DNA of 34,517 nt from positions 1-34,517 of the forward strand of contig PUND01000099.1 of NCBI GenBank assembly GCA_003551645.1, in the 5' to 3' direction. The translations under genes and the position numbers were made by a program. This stretch comes from Phycisphaerae bacterium (lineage in GTDB: Bacteria > Planctomycetota > Phycisphaerae > SM23-33). Under the pieces are notes generated by a model. The model did no database searches. It was given only the letters and a program-made list of their open reading frames with translations, and had not been told where the DNA came from. Shown here piece after piece: positions 16,557 through 24,474 of the stretch (positions are counted from its first letter, which is position 1; every line of letters starts with the position of its first letter).

Positions 16557-17315
16557 ATGACAAATCGAGTTACAGTGTTTCGAATCGGGTTGCGGATCGT
16601 TCCAATATTGCTGGCCATGCTGGCTGTGTTCGGAGCGACCCAAACCCTCAGACTTGTGAACTCCCCCGACGTTCAGCAGGTTCGTGTTGTCGAGATTGAC
16701 CGAGTTGAACGCGAGGAGACGAGTGGCACTAGAGGGGCACCCGCGGTCCGCTCTATTGCGTATGTCGTAATTGAACCTCTGGCCGATTCGGCAATGGAGT
16801 CATCAGGCGAATCGCAGCAGGAGTCTCGTGAAGTGATGCGGTGGGGCACGTTTGGCGACGAGAAAGATCGAATGATTGGTGATGGACGCGATGTGGATGA
16901 ATTAATTGGTGAGGAGTTTTGGGCCTACTTAGGCGCCAGTGATCCTCACCCGGTCAGTCAGGAAGTGGGCGGGCTGATGTTTCTGCTTGGAGTGGCAGCT
17001 CTTTTGATGATGCTAAACGCTGCGCCACTGACTGTTGGGGGAATGCGGGATCAAAGCGACAGTGTCAAATGGAAGGGGAGCAAGCGAGATGTTCTCGTGG
17101 GGGCGGGAATTATCCTGTGTCTATTACCTTTTTTCGTAATATCGGCCCCAAGAGGAGCACCTTTGTTCGAGCTTGTCTGGGTTCCGGTGGCTGTGATCGT
17201 CTTAGGTATAGCTACGTTGCTTTATACGACGGCAAACGCGTTCAGCATTGCACGACTGCACGCAAAGCGAAGGGCTGAGGGGATAACATGGTCAAATTCT
17301 GTGGATGGCCCGTGA
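16557..17315 (+). CDS. Orphan membrane protein, unknown
   Basis: I do not recognise this 252-residue protein. It has one N-terminal membrane helix (about 8-28), an acidic Glu/Ser-rich soluble stretch (about 40-135), then three helices (about 138-156, 179-196 and 204-226) and a short basic tail. The start has GAGG 7-8 bases upstream. Base and codon use differ from its neighbours: it is visibly less GC-rich, uses codons such as TTA and ATT, and is flanked by less GC-rich bases, which hints at recent transfer or weak selection. It stands alone, with no co-directional neighbour downstream and 179 bases to TruA upstream. I see no similarity to a known family. Confidence 0.6.
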   Translation: MTNRVTVFRIGLRIVPILLAMLAVFGATQTLRLVNSPDVQQVRVVEIDRVEREETSGTRGAPAVRSIAYVVIEPLADSAMESSGESQQESREVMRWGTFGDEKDRMIGDGRDVDELIGEEFWAYLGASDPHPVSQEVGGLMFLLGVAALLMMLNAAPLTVGGMRDQSDSVKWKGSKRDVLVGAGIILCLLPFFVISAPRGAPLFELVWVPVAVIVLGIATLLYTTANAFSIARLHAKRRAEGITWSNSVDGP

Positions 17316-17316
17316 T

Positions 17317-17332
17317 CAGGCGGCCTGTTTTT
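17317..17332 (+). terminator. Weak intrinsic terminator after the orphan gene
   Basis: CAGG (17317-17320), loop CGG and CCTG (17324-17327) are followed by TTTTT (17328-17332), starting two bases past the TGA. The 4-bp stem is short, so efficiency is doubtful. Confidence 0.3.
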
Positions 17333-17391
17333 CTCCGTCTTTGAAGGCGATGCCCGCCTCCGTTGAAAGCTTAGGGCGCCATGCCGCCGGG

Positions 17392-17447
17392 CTACTGGCT
17401 CCTGACTACCGGCTACCGGCTACCGACCCCTGGCTCCCGGCTCCTGC
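17392..17447. repeat. Heptamer tandem repeat, 8 units, next to a stop codon
   Basis: Eight consecutive 7-base units on the plus strand follow the pattern CTNCYGG (CTACTGG, CTCCTGA, CTACCGG, CTACCGG, CTACCGA, CCCCTGG, CTCCCGG, CTCCTGC). The array ends 3 bases from the stop codon of the minus-strand acetyltransferase (17451-17453). On the sense strand it is a G-rich run of AGCCGG-like units. Confidence 0.8.
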
Positions 17448-17450
17448 TGT

Positions 17451-18662
17451 TCAGAAATGATCCCATTCCCCGAGCAGGGGGTGCTGGGCGGGAAACAGCG
17501 TCGGCAGCAGCCGCCTAGCGTCGCCGGTGATTCGTGTGCCGGCTTGTTCGACTATCTCGGGCGGGGTAGCGGTGCCGATGAGCAGTTGGGCGATTTCGTC
17601 GCCGCCGCGTATGGCGTGTCCGGTCCTGCCGGCGGGGTCGGCCAGTCGGACCCGGCCACGGTCGATGGCCAGGTCAGACGTCTCTCGAGCGTTGGCCACT
17701 CGGACAGTGCCTTGCCAGTTGCGCAGCGGCGATCGCTTCAGCCGGCGCGAAAGCTCCGGGGCCAGCCGCTTCAGCGTCGCCGGAAGATTGACGGTCCTGA
17801 CCATCGCGCCGCCGGAGTGGCGGTGCCGCGTCTCGACACGGCTGTCGCCCCACCGCAGCCGGCGGGCCAGCGGGTGCTCGTGGTGCAGCGACGGGAAGTG
17901 CACCGTGTCGTATCCGCGTCTGCCGGCCTGCCGGGCGATTACGCGGAGGACCTGCTCATCGTCACCGACGCAGTCGATCATCTCGAACCGTCCCTGGAAC
18001 TCGGCCACGATGATGTAGCCGGTCGCCCGGCCGTCCGCATCGGTCCACAGGTAGCCGTCCCAGTGGTCGTGGTATCGGCAGCGGGAGTAGGTCGGCCTCA
18101 CGGCCGTGCCGGTCAGCCGGGCGTGTGCGCGGTTGTAGAGCTTGGCCAGGTCGTCGCGGTGGCGGAGGGCGAACTTGCGCGGGCGGGCTGCCGGCGGCTT
18201 ATCCGGCAGGTCGGAAACCTTGACGATATGGGTCTGCTCGCTCCAGGCGCGGACATAGCCGAACCGTTCGTAGAAGTCCGGCCGGCCGAACAGGATGCTC
18301 ATGTCATAGCCGCGACCGCGTATGCGCCGCAGCCCCGTTTGGGCGGTTCGCGCCATAAAGCCGCGGCTACGGTATCGCGCGTGTGTTGCAACCGCCCCTA
18401 TGCCCGCGACGCGGATCGTCGCCGAGCCGATGCGCATCCGGTAGCCCCAGACGCCCCAGTGTGTAAGCAGCCGTCCGCCGAGCCGTCCGATGGAAGATGC
18501 GGACCAGTCGTAGGGGCTGTGGTCGATATACCCGGCGCGGCAATGGTCTATCCAGCCCCAGTATCCCAGCCCCTCGCCGGCGAATGTCTTCGCGGTCAGT
18601 TCGAAAATCGCCTCGCGGTCGGTTTGTGGATCCGGCGGGGCGATCAGCAGGGTATCGCTCAC
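17451..18662 (-). CDS. Eis-like GNAT N-acetyltransferase
   Basis: This is a 403-residue acetyl-CoA-dependent acyltransferase. The N-terminal GNAT domain has GIGAVATHARYRSRGF (87-102), where R-x-R-G-F is the CoA pyrophosphate loop, and ILFGRPDFYERFGY (123-136). The last third reads like the sterol-carrier-like domain of Eis/DUF4111-type enhanced intracellular survival proteins (ELSRRLKRSPLRNWQGTVRV). In those families the N-terminal and middle GNAT folds plus the SCP2 fold total about 400 residues, as here. The GTG start at 18662 overlaps the stop of the aldo/keto reductase (GTGA) with GAGG 8 bases upstream. This is preferred over a longer frame from 18713. The acceptor is unknown; Eis homologs modify amines, including aminoglycosides. 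Confidence 0.82.
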   Translation of the reverse strand: MSDTLLIAPPDPQTDREAIFELTAKTFAGEGLGYWGWIDHCRAGYIDHSPYDWSASSIGRLGGRLLTHWGVWGYRMRIGSATIRVAGIGAVATHARYRSRGFMARTAQTGLRRIRGRGYDMSILFGRPDFYERFGYVRAWSEQTHIVKVSDLPDKPPAARPRKFALRHRDDLAKLYNRAHARLTGTAVRPTYSRCRYHDHWDGYLWTDADGRATGYIIVAEFQGRFEMIDCVGDDEQVLRVIARQAGRRGYDTVHFPSLHHEHPLARRLRWGDSRVETRHRHSGGAMVRTVNLPATLKRLAPELSRRLKRSPLRNWQGTVRVANARETSDLAIDRGRVRLADPAGRTGHAIRGGDEIAQLLIGTATPPEIVEQAGTRITGDARRLLPTLFPAQHPLLGEWDHF

Positions 18663-19651
18663 GGGGCCATCCTCGAATCCGTCTGCCACATGTCGGCGTT
18701 TGTGCCGAAGCATTGCTTGAGCTTATCGGTCGCCTCGGCCAGGTCGGCTACTGTCGATTCGGACAGCTTCAACTCACCGGCGCGGGCGTTCTGGCGGACC
18801 TGCTCGGCGTTTCGGCCGCCGGCGATTACGCTCGTTACGGCCGGGCGGGTAAGCAGCCACGCCAGGGACACGTCGGCCATCGGCTCGCCGATCGACCGGG
18901 AGATTTCCTCGATGCGGCCGATGGCTTCGAAGGTCTCGGCCTCGCAGCCGGGTTCGTCGTGTCGGGAGTGGGGGCGGTCCTTGCTGAAGTGCCGCGTTCG
19001 TGCGCGGTCGGGCGGAACCTCGTCCGGGGAGGAGAACTTCCCGGCCAGCAGTCCCTGGCAGATCGGGCTGTAGCAGAGTATGGATACGTCGTGTTCGGCG
19101 CACAGCGGCTGGATTTCGTGTTCTATCGGCCGCCAGAGCAAGCTGTAAGAGACCTGATTGCTTTCGATGCCGGCAAGCTCTACCGCCTCGCGAAGGTAGT
19201 CCGTACCGAAGTTGGAGACACCGATAGCGCGAATCTTGCCCGCATCCTTGAGCCGTTGCATCTCCCCGAGGGTTTCCGAAAGCGGGATTTCGGGGTTCGG
19301 CCAGTGTATCTGGTACAGGTCGATCACCTCGGTCCGCAGCCGGTTCAGCGATTGCTCGCAGTGTGCGCGGAGGTCGTCCGGCCGGAGGTTCCGCGGGCTT
19401 ACCTTGCTCGCCAGCACCACGTCGCCGCGGGTATCGCCCAGCGCCTCGGCGATGAGCTGTTCGCTTTCGCCATCGCCGTAGCCCTCCGCGGTGTCGAAGA
19501 AGTTGATGCCCTCGTCCACGGCCGCTCGCAGGGCGGCGATTGAGTCCCGCCTGTCCTGTTCGCCCCAGGTGAAGCCGCCCACGATGGACCAGCACCCCTG
19601 ACAGACTACCGAGACTTCCATATCAGTATGACCAAGCTTGCGATATTGCAT
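18659..19651 (-). CDS. Aldo/keto reductase
   Basis: This 330-residue cytosolic NADPH-dependent oxidoreductase is a TIM barrel of the AKR superfamily, nearest to the YajO/Tas-like group. The catalytic tetrad is visible: Asp53 and Tyr58 in FFDTAEGYG, Lys83 in LASKVS and His116 in YQIHWPNP. The GVSNFG motif follows. The start ATG at 19651 has AAGGAG 6-8 bases upstream. Its stop overlaps the GTG of the acetyltransferase gene, so the two proteins are made together. The substrate is probably a carbonyl compound but is not defined by sequence. Confidence 0.92.
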   Translation of the reverse strand: MQYRKLGHTDMEVSVVCQGCWSIVGGFTWGEQDRRDSIAALRAAVDEGINFFDTAEGYGDGESEQLIAEALGDTRGDVVLASKVSPRNLRPDDLRAHCEQSLNRLRTEVIDLYQIHWPNPEIPLSETLGEMQRLKDAGKIRAIGVSNFGTDYLREAVELAGIESNQVSYSLLWRPIEHEIQPLCAEHDVSILCYSPICQGLLAGKFSSPDEVPPDRARTRHFSKDRPHSRHDEPGCEAETFEAIGRIEEISRSIGEPMADVSLAWLLTRPAVTSVIAGGRNAEQVRQNARAGELKLSESTVADLAEATDKLKQCFGTNADMWQTDSRMAP

Positions 19652-19825
19652 GGGTTCTCCTTCAGGCCGCCGAGCCGGCAGGATGCGAAGCCCAGGCCCG
19701 TTGCGGCATTTTTGCCGAAAAACTGCCTACTTTCCGATGCGGTCGATTAGTGTATGCATGACATCCTGTGAGTTAAAGCCGGCCGCGCGATGCGCTTCCG
19801 GGCAGGATACGGCCGATCGAAAAAC

Positions 19826-19846
19826 GCGAATCGGCAATCGACAATC
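19826..19846. repeat. Heptamer tandem repeat, 3 units, one base from a stop codon
   Basis: GCGAATC, GGCAATC and GACAATC follow in perfect 7-base phase on the plus strand, one base beyond the stop codon (19848-19850) of the minus-strand uracil-DNA glycosylase. On the sense strand a GCCGAT/ATCGGC hairpin with a T-run in its loop overlaps the last units. Confidence 0.65.
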
Positions 19847-19847
19847 C

Positions 19848-20624
19848 TCAGCTACCGGACCGACCCTCCAGTCCCAGCGCATCCATGACTTTCTGGAGGT
19901 CGTTCCATGCTCGTCGTCTGTTTTCAACGGTGTATTGTCTCAGGACATAGGCGGGGTGGTAGGTGGGCATGACGTCGATATCCAGGATTCCTTCATCGGC
20001 GAGGGCGAGTTTCTGCCACTGACCGCGCATCCGGCTTATGCCGGTCCGGGTGTTCAGCAGTGTCTGGGTGGCGGGATTGCCGAGCGTGACGATGACCTTC
20101 GGGCGGATTATCCGCAGTTGTCGCACGAGATAACCCCAGCAGGCCTCGACTTCCTCGGCGGCCGGCGGGCGGTTTTTGGGCGGGCGGCACTTGAGGATGT
20201 TGCAGATATAGACGTCGTCCCTGCTCAGGCCCATGGCGTGTATCATCTTGTCCAGCAGTTGTCCGGCCCGGCCGACGAAGGGTCGGCCCGTTCGGTCCTC
20301 ATCCTGTCCGGGCGCTTCGCCGACGAAAACCAGGTCCGCGTCCGGGTTGGCCTCGCCGAAGACGGTATTGTTCCTGCTCCTGCTCAGGACGCACTTGGGG
20401 CAGCAGCGGACCTCCTCGACATCGATTTTCTCCAGCGCGGCGGCCTTGGCGTCCGGGTCCAGCTGCGGGACGTCGGGTTCAGCGGCCGCTTCGGGCTGAT
20501 CGGCCGGCGGTTCAAGGGCCGGCAGGGGATTCACGCCGGTGGGGATGAACTCACCGGCAAGGTCCCGTTCGGTTTCGATGAGTTGATGCGCCGCCTTGTG
20601 AAGTTGCTCGCGGGTATCGCTCAT
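19848..20624 (-). CDS. Type-4 uracil-DNA glycosylase (Fe-S)
   Basis: This enzyme removes uracil from DNA at the start of base excision repair. From the ATG at 20624 it has 258 residues. The first 70 are a variable acidic/proline-rich arm. The catalytic fold then has the four 4Fe-4S cysteines of family 4: Cys75 and Cys78 in CCPKC, Cys146 in CNILKC and Cys162. The active-site motif is GEAPGQDED (102-110), and the DNA-binding motif is HPAYVLR (223-229). A longer frame from a GTG at 20744 would overlap the MtaB stop (GTGA), but its extra 40 residues look non-coding. No strong Shine-Dalgarno decides the matter. Confidence 0.9.
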   Translation of the reverse strand: MSDTREQLHKAAHQLIETERDLAGEFIPTGVNPLPALEPPADQPEAAAEPDVPQLDPDAKAAALEKIDVEEVRCCPKCVLSRSRNNTVFGEANPDADLVFVGEAPGQDEDRTGRPFVGRAGQLLDKMIHAMGLSRDDVYICNILKCRPPKNRPPAAEEVEACWGYLVRQLRIIRPKVIVTLGNPATQTLLNTRTGISRMRGQWQKLALADEGILDIDVMPTYHPAYVLRQYTVENRRRAWNDLQKVMDALGLEGRSGS

Positions 20625-20740
20625 GACGGCGGCATTGTATGTCGGGCTTTCGCGTGGGGCAACGTGTTGGCGAATACATGGTTGTTGTTCGTCGGCCCGC
20701 GGCCGGCCCGCCGCAGCCCACGGCGTCACGGGCGTGGGCC

Positions 20741-22216
20741 TCACACGACGTGGCCGGTCAGGCCGTCTTCCGAGATGCCCTCGATGGCGAAGGTCAGGAC
20801 GTTTCCGGTAAGGTCGGCCTTGCCCTGGGAGGCAAAGCTGACGGTCTGGTAGCGGTCAGTCATGGCGACGCGTCGGCCGTCGTCTCGCTCGGTTGACTCG
20901 ACAACTCCCTCGAGCACATCGCCGATGAATCGCCGCCGATAGTCGCGGGCGGTCTCCGTCGCCAGCGAGGTCAACTCCTCCATCCTCCGCCGGACCGTCG
21001 CGGCGGGCGGGGCCTGGTGGCGCAGCCGCCAGGCGGCGGTGCCTCGGACCGGACTGAATGGAAAGGCGTGTACCCGCGCGAAGCCCGCCTCGCGGACCAT
21101 TCGCAGGGTCTCGGCGAAGTCGGAGTCGGTTTCGCCGGGAAAGCCCACGATGATGTCGGTGGTAATCGCCGGGCGGTCCATCGAATCGCGCAGGCGCGCG
21201 AAGGCGTTGCGATATTCGGCTGTGTCGTACTGGCGGTTCATCCGCCTGAGCACATTGTCGGAGCCGGACTGCAGCGGCAGGTGCAGGTGCGGCGCGACCT
21301 TCGGGTTATCCCGGATTACCGCCAGCAGTTCGTCGGTCAGGTCGCCCGGCTCCAGACTGCTCAACCGCACGCGCCAAAGCCGTTCCATCCGGGCGATGCG
21401 CTGCAGCAACTCCGCCAGCGGCGACGATGTGTCGGCCCAGCGGCGGCGGACGGCGGTATCCCGGCCGTAGGCGCCGAGGAACACCCCGCAGAGGACGATT
21501 TCCGGGTGTCCGGCCTCAACCAGCCGGGCGCATTCGGCGACCACATCGTCGGCCGGCCGCCAGCCGACCTCCGGGCGGCAGTGGGGCACTATGCAGTAAG
21601 AGCAGAAGGCGTCGCAGCCGTCCTGGACCTTAACGAACGCCCGCTGTCTGTCCTCTAAGCGGTCGATGCCGTCCGGAGCGGAGATGACATTGGACTTGAC
21701 TGAGCCGGCCTCAAATGATGAGATGATGTTGTCGGGCGGTGCGGACGGCTTGGTGTCCGTTTCGGACTCCGAATTCATCAGTTTGTCATTCCTGAAACAA
21801 CCAGCCCGCTTGTCCGTAGGAACGGATCCCCTGGACCGCTGGTCGGGCTTCTGCGCATCGCGCAGGAAGCGCCCGAGCCAGTCGGCGAGGTCGTCATGAC
21901 GGCCGAGGACAAAAGCTTGAGAAGACCGAACCCCCGCTTCGGCGAGCACGCCGGCGATCGTATCGGCGTCGTATCGGCCGTAGCAGCCGAGCACGAGCAC
22001 GCCGGCTCCGGGGGCGGCGCGGACGGCGCGGCGGATGGCCTGGCGGCTCTTTCGCATCGCGGTCCGTGTCACGCAGCAGGTGTTGATTACCACAAGATCG
22101 GCCCGGGCGCCTTGCTCGACCCGCCGCATCCCGGCGCGGCGGAGCATTGCCGAACAGGCGGCGCCGTCGTACTGATTGACCTTGCAGCCCAGCGTTGTCA
22201 GGGTGAATCTCGGCAT
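20741..22216 (-). CDS. mtaB: tRNA t6A37 methylthiotransferase MtaB
   Basis: MtaB is a radical-SAM enzyme that turns t6A at position 37 of tRNA into ms2t6A. From the ATG at 22216 it has 491 residues. The N-terminal UPF0004 domain has TLGCKVNQ (Cys11), INTCCVT (Cys47) and LGCYGR (Cys78) for the auxiliary cluster. The radical-SAM cluster is CDAFCSYC (Cys201, Cys205, Cys208). A TRAM-like domain ends the protein. GCKVNQYD is the MtaB-type signature, distinct from MiaB and RimO. A linker of about 60 residues (about 121-183) between the first two domains is longer than usual and looks foreign. A longer frame from 22453 runs through the divergent promoter region and is rejected. Confidence 0.93.
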   Translation of the reverse strand: MPRFTLTTLGCKVNQYDGAACSAMLRRAGMRRVEQGARADLVVINTCCVTRTAMRKSRQAIRRAVRAAPGAGVLVLGCYGRYDADTIAGVLAEAGVRSSQAFVLGRHDDLADWLGRFLRDAQKPDQRSRGSVPTDKRAGCFRNDKLMNSESETDTKPSAPPDNIISSFEAGSVKSNVISAPDGIDRLEDRQRAFVKVQDGCDAFCSYCIVPHCRPEVGWRPADDVVAECARLVEAGHPEIVLCGVFLGAYGRDTAVRRRWADTSSPLAELLQRIARMERLWRVRLSSLEPGDLTDELLAVIRDNPKVAPHLHLPLQSGSDNVLRRMNRQYDTAEYRNAFARLRDSMDRPAITTDIIVGFPGETDSDFAETLRMVREAGFARVHAFPFSPVRGTAAWRLRHQAPPAATVRRRMEELTSLATETARDYRRRFIGDVLEGVVESTERDDGRRVAMTDRYQTVSFASQGKADLTGNVLTFAIEGISEDGLTGHVV

Positions 22217-22252
22217 AAACGCACACATTTGAGTCCGGCACGTATGAAAGCA

Positions 22253-22281
22253 TTGTGGCGAGGCCGGGAAAACCATAATAT
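22253..22281 (+). promoter_or_regulatory. Probable promoter of the secretin operon
   Basis: TTGTGG (22253-22258) and TAATAT (22276-22281) are spaced by exactly 17 bases in the 202-base gap between the divergent mtaB and pilM genes. A transcript starting near 22290 would carry a leader of about 130 bases before the PilM start. Confidence 0.5.
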
Positions 22282-22321
22282 AGGGGGTGCCGGCGGCAGG
22301 CCAAGTCCGGCCGCAGGCGAC

Positions 22322-22391
22322 AGGACCTTTTTGGGTTTGTACGAGCCGGTCCTTTTGCAACCCCATGGCAAGGTCGTCTGCCGACCTTGCC
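22322..22391 (+). promoter_or_regulatory. Structured 5' leader of the secretin operon
   Basis: AGGACC (22322-22327) pairs with GGTCCT (22348-22353). GGGTT inside that loop (22333-22337) can pair with AACCC downstream (22359-22363), which would make an H-type pseudoknot. A separate perfect 10-bp hairpin, GGCAAGGTCG (22367-22376) with CGACCTTGCC (22382-22391), follows, 16 bases before the ribosome-binding site GAGGAG (22408-22413). I do not recognise a known riboswitch class. Confidence 0.45.
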
Positions 22392-22418
22392 CCGGCGGGA
22401 TTTCGCCGAGGAGACATC

Positions 22419-24455
22419 ATGGCTAAGCCGACAAGAGTATGGGGCATAGACATCGGGCAGTGTGCCCTAAAGGCGCTTCTGCTCAGCGAGGGTGAAGAGG
22501 GTCTGGAGGTCGAGGCGTTCGACGTGATCGAGCACCCTCAGATTCTCTCGGAACCGGATGTGGACGTTGACGAGTGCATCCGCAACGCGCTGGAGCAGTT
22601 CCTGGAGCGCAACGACATATCGGATGCCCAGGTAGCGGTGGCGGTTCCGGGCCAGAGCAGCTTCACCCGGTTCGTCAAGCTCCCGCCGGTGGAGCCGAAG
22701 AAGATACCGGACATAGTACGCTTCGAGGCCGAGCAGCAGATTCCCTTCCCCATCAACGACGTCGTCTGGCGTTACCAGACCTTCCAGGTGCCCGACAGTC
22801 CGGACGTGGAGGTGGGAATCTTCGCGATGAAGAAGGTGGACGTCGGCAAGGTGGTTCAGCACTTCAACGACGTCGAGTTTCCGGTGGACGTGGTGCAGAT
22901 GGCGCCGCTGGCGTTGTATAACTTCATGGTTCGCGACGACCAGCTCGCCGAAGAGGGCGCCACGCTGCTGGTGGACGTCGGCGCCGACAAGACCGACCTG
23001 GTGGTCGCCGACGGCGCTCGCATCTGGACGCGGACCATCCAGATAGGCGGCAACAGCTTCACCGATGCGCTTGTCCGGTCGTTCAAGCTGTCGTTCGCCA
23101 AGGCCGAGAAGCTCAAACGCTCCGCAGCCGGAAGCAAATACGCCAGGCAGGTATTCCAGGCGATGCGGCCGATATTCGCGGACCTGGTCCAGGAGATTCA
23201 GCGTTCGGTTGGCTACTACAGCTCGCTTCACCGCGATACGCGATTCCGTCGTCTCGTTGGTCTGGGCGCGGGTTTCCGCCTGCCGGGGCTTCAGAAGTTC
23301 CTGGAGCAGAACCTAAACATCCCGGTCAGCCGTGTGGACGAATTCAACAACCTGAAGCCCGGCAGCGACGTCAACGCCCCGGCGTTCGAGGAAGGCGTGC
23401 TGTCTTTCGGCGTTGCGTACGGTCTGGCGGTTCAGGGGCTGGGTTCGGCGCCGGTGGATACGAACCTGCTTCCGGATCAGGTTGCCCGCCAGCGTTTGTG
23501 GTCGCAGAAGCAGCCCTGGTTCGCGGCCGCGGCGGCGTTGATTATCGCCATGCTCGGCGTGCCGGTGTATCGGGCTTATATGGACAAGCAGGCGCTGGCC
23601 GAGAGCGACGACCTGCGTGAGGCCAGGCGCATATCCTCGGAGCTGGAGGATGTACAGCGGCAGTACAACCAGCTCCAGCAGCAGCGGGATGAGGCGATTG
23701 AGAGGATTCAAGGTGTCGGACAACTGTTCGGGTACCGTGAATTCTGGCCATCGGTTGAGGCCGCGATCGGCGGCTCGGTTCAGTCGGTGGTCCGCCATCA
23801 GAACCTGCTGAGTGAATATGCGGCCGCGGATTCGTCTTCACAGCGGGAACAGGTTCTGGAGCGGATTCGGGACGTCCCGCGTTCGGAGCGTCGGATGATC
23901 TTCATGGAGGAATCCGGCGTTCGCTATCACGCCGATATCTCGGATCTGGACGCCAACATGCTGCTAGAGGGGCGCACGCCGGACAGAGACCAGGCGCGAT
24001 CCGGCGGGACGGACCGTTCCCGCCAGACCGCCGATGCTCGGAACGCCCGCCAAGAGGCAAAGCCCGGATACTGGGTGGTCTTTACCGGACGGACGCCCCT
24101 TTCGGGTGACCGCACGAACGTGATGCTTGCGGAACTGTCCAGGGAGGTCCGTGGGCTGTCTGAAAACCTGCCGGCGATTGAGGTTGTGGATGTAACGTTT
24201 GATTTCACGTCGATGGGCGGCGATTTGAGCACCGGCATCGACGGAATAGGCAGAGCAACGCAGGACCGTTCCGGCACGAGGCGAGACCGGCGATTCGAGG
24301 AATGGGACGGAGGGCGGACCGCCGCCGATCAGCAGGTGGAAATGCCCGACCCGCTGGTGTCCGGCGAGTCGATGCGGCAGGACACCCGGTTCGTTGTCGG
24401 CATGCTGGTGGCTGTCAGCGGAGACGGCGTCGATATGGAGTTTCCCGAGCAGTAA
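22419..24455 (+). CDS. PilM-PilN-like fusion protein (Amuc_1101/GspL-like)
   Basis: This 678-residue protein spans the inner membrane once. Residues 1-345 are a PilM actin-like ATPase fold with phosphate loops GIDIGQCALKAL (9-20) and LLVDVGADKTDLVV (183-196), and the adenosine motif GLGAGFRLPGL (281-291). Residues 349-352 read NLLP, the core of the INLLP peptide by which PilN normally binds PilM. A membrane helix at about 366-384, a coiled coil (about 390-430) and a periplasmic part to 678 follow, as in PilN. The layout therefore equals PilM and PilN in one chain, or GspL. The ATG has GAGGAG 5 bases upstream. It begins a five- or six-gene plus-strand run ending with the secretin and YdjY genes. 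Confidence 0.85.
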   Translation: MAKPTRVWGIDIGQCALKALLLSEGEEGLEVEAFDVIEHPQILSEPDVDVDECIRNALEQFLERNDISDAQVAVAVPGQSSFTRFVKLPPVEPKKIPDIVRFEAEQQIPFPINDVVWRYQTFQVPDSPDVEVGIFAMKKVDVGKVVQHFNDVEFPVDVVQMAPLALYNFMVRDDQLAEEGATLLVDVGADKTDLVVADGARIWTRTIQIGGNSFTDALVRSFKLSFAKAEKLKRSAAGSKYARQVFQAMRPIFADLVQEIQRSVGYYSSLHRDTRFRRLVGLGAGFRLPGLQKFLEQNLNIPVSRVDEFNNLKPGSDVNAPAFEEGVLSFGVAYGLAVQGLGSAPVDTNLLPDQVARQRLWSQKQPWFAAAAALIIAMLGVPVYRAYMDKQALAESDDLREARRISSELEDVQRQYNQLQQQRDEAIERIQGVGQLFGYREFWPSVEAAIGGSVQSVVRHQNLLSEYAAADSSSQREQVLERIRDVPRSERRMIFMEESGVRYHADISDLDANMLLEGRTPDRDQARSGGTDRSRQTADARNARQEAKPGYWVVFTGRTPLSGDRTNVMLAELSREVRGLSENLPAIEVVDVTFDFTSMGGDLSTGIDGIGRATQDRSGTRRDRRFEEWDGGRTAADQQVEMPDPLVSGESMRQDTRFVVGMLVAVSGDGVDMEFPEQ

Positions 24456-24474
24456 CCGCCGGGAGGAACACGAC

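Noticed and set aside
19700-19730. Hairpin CGGCA/TGCCG with T- and A-runs near the aldo/keto reductase start
   Set aside because: The T-run is on the wrong side of the stem for a minus-strand terminator, and no plus-strand gene ends there.
20625-20744. N-terminal extension of the uracil-DNA glycosylase from a GTG overlapping the MtaB stop
   Set aside because: The 40 extra residues are unlike the family and look intergenic, though the GTGA overlap keeps it possible.
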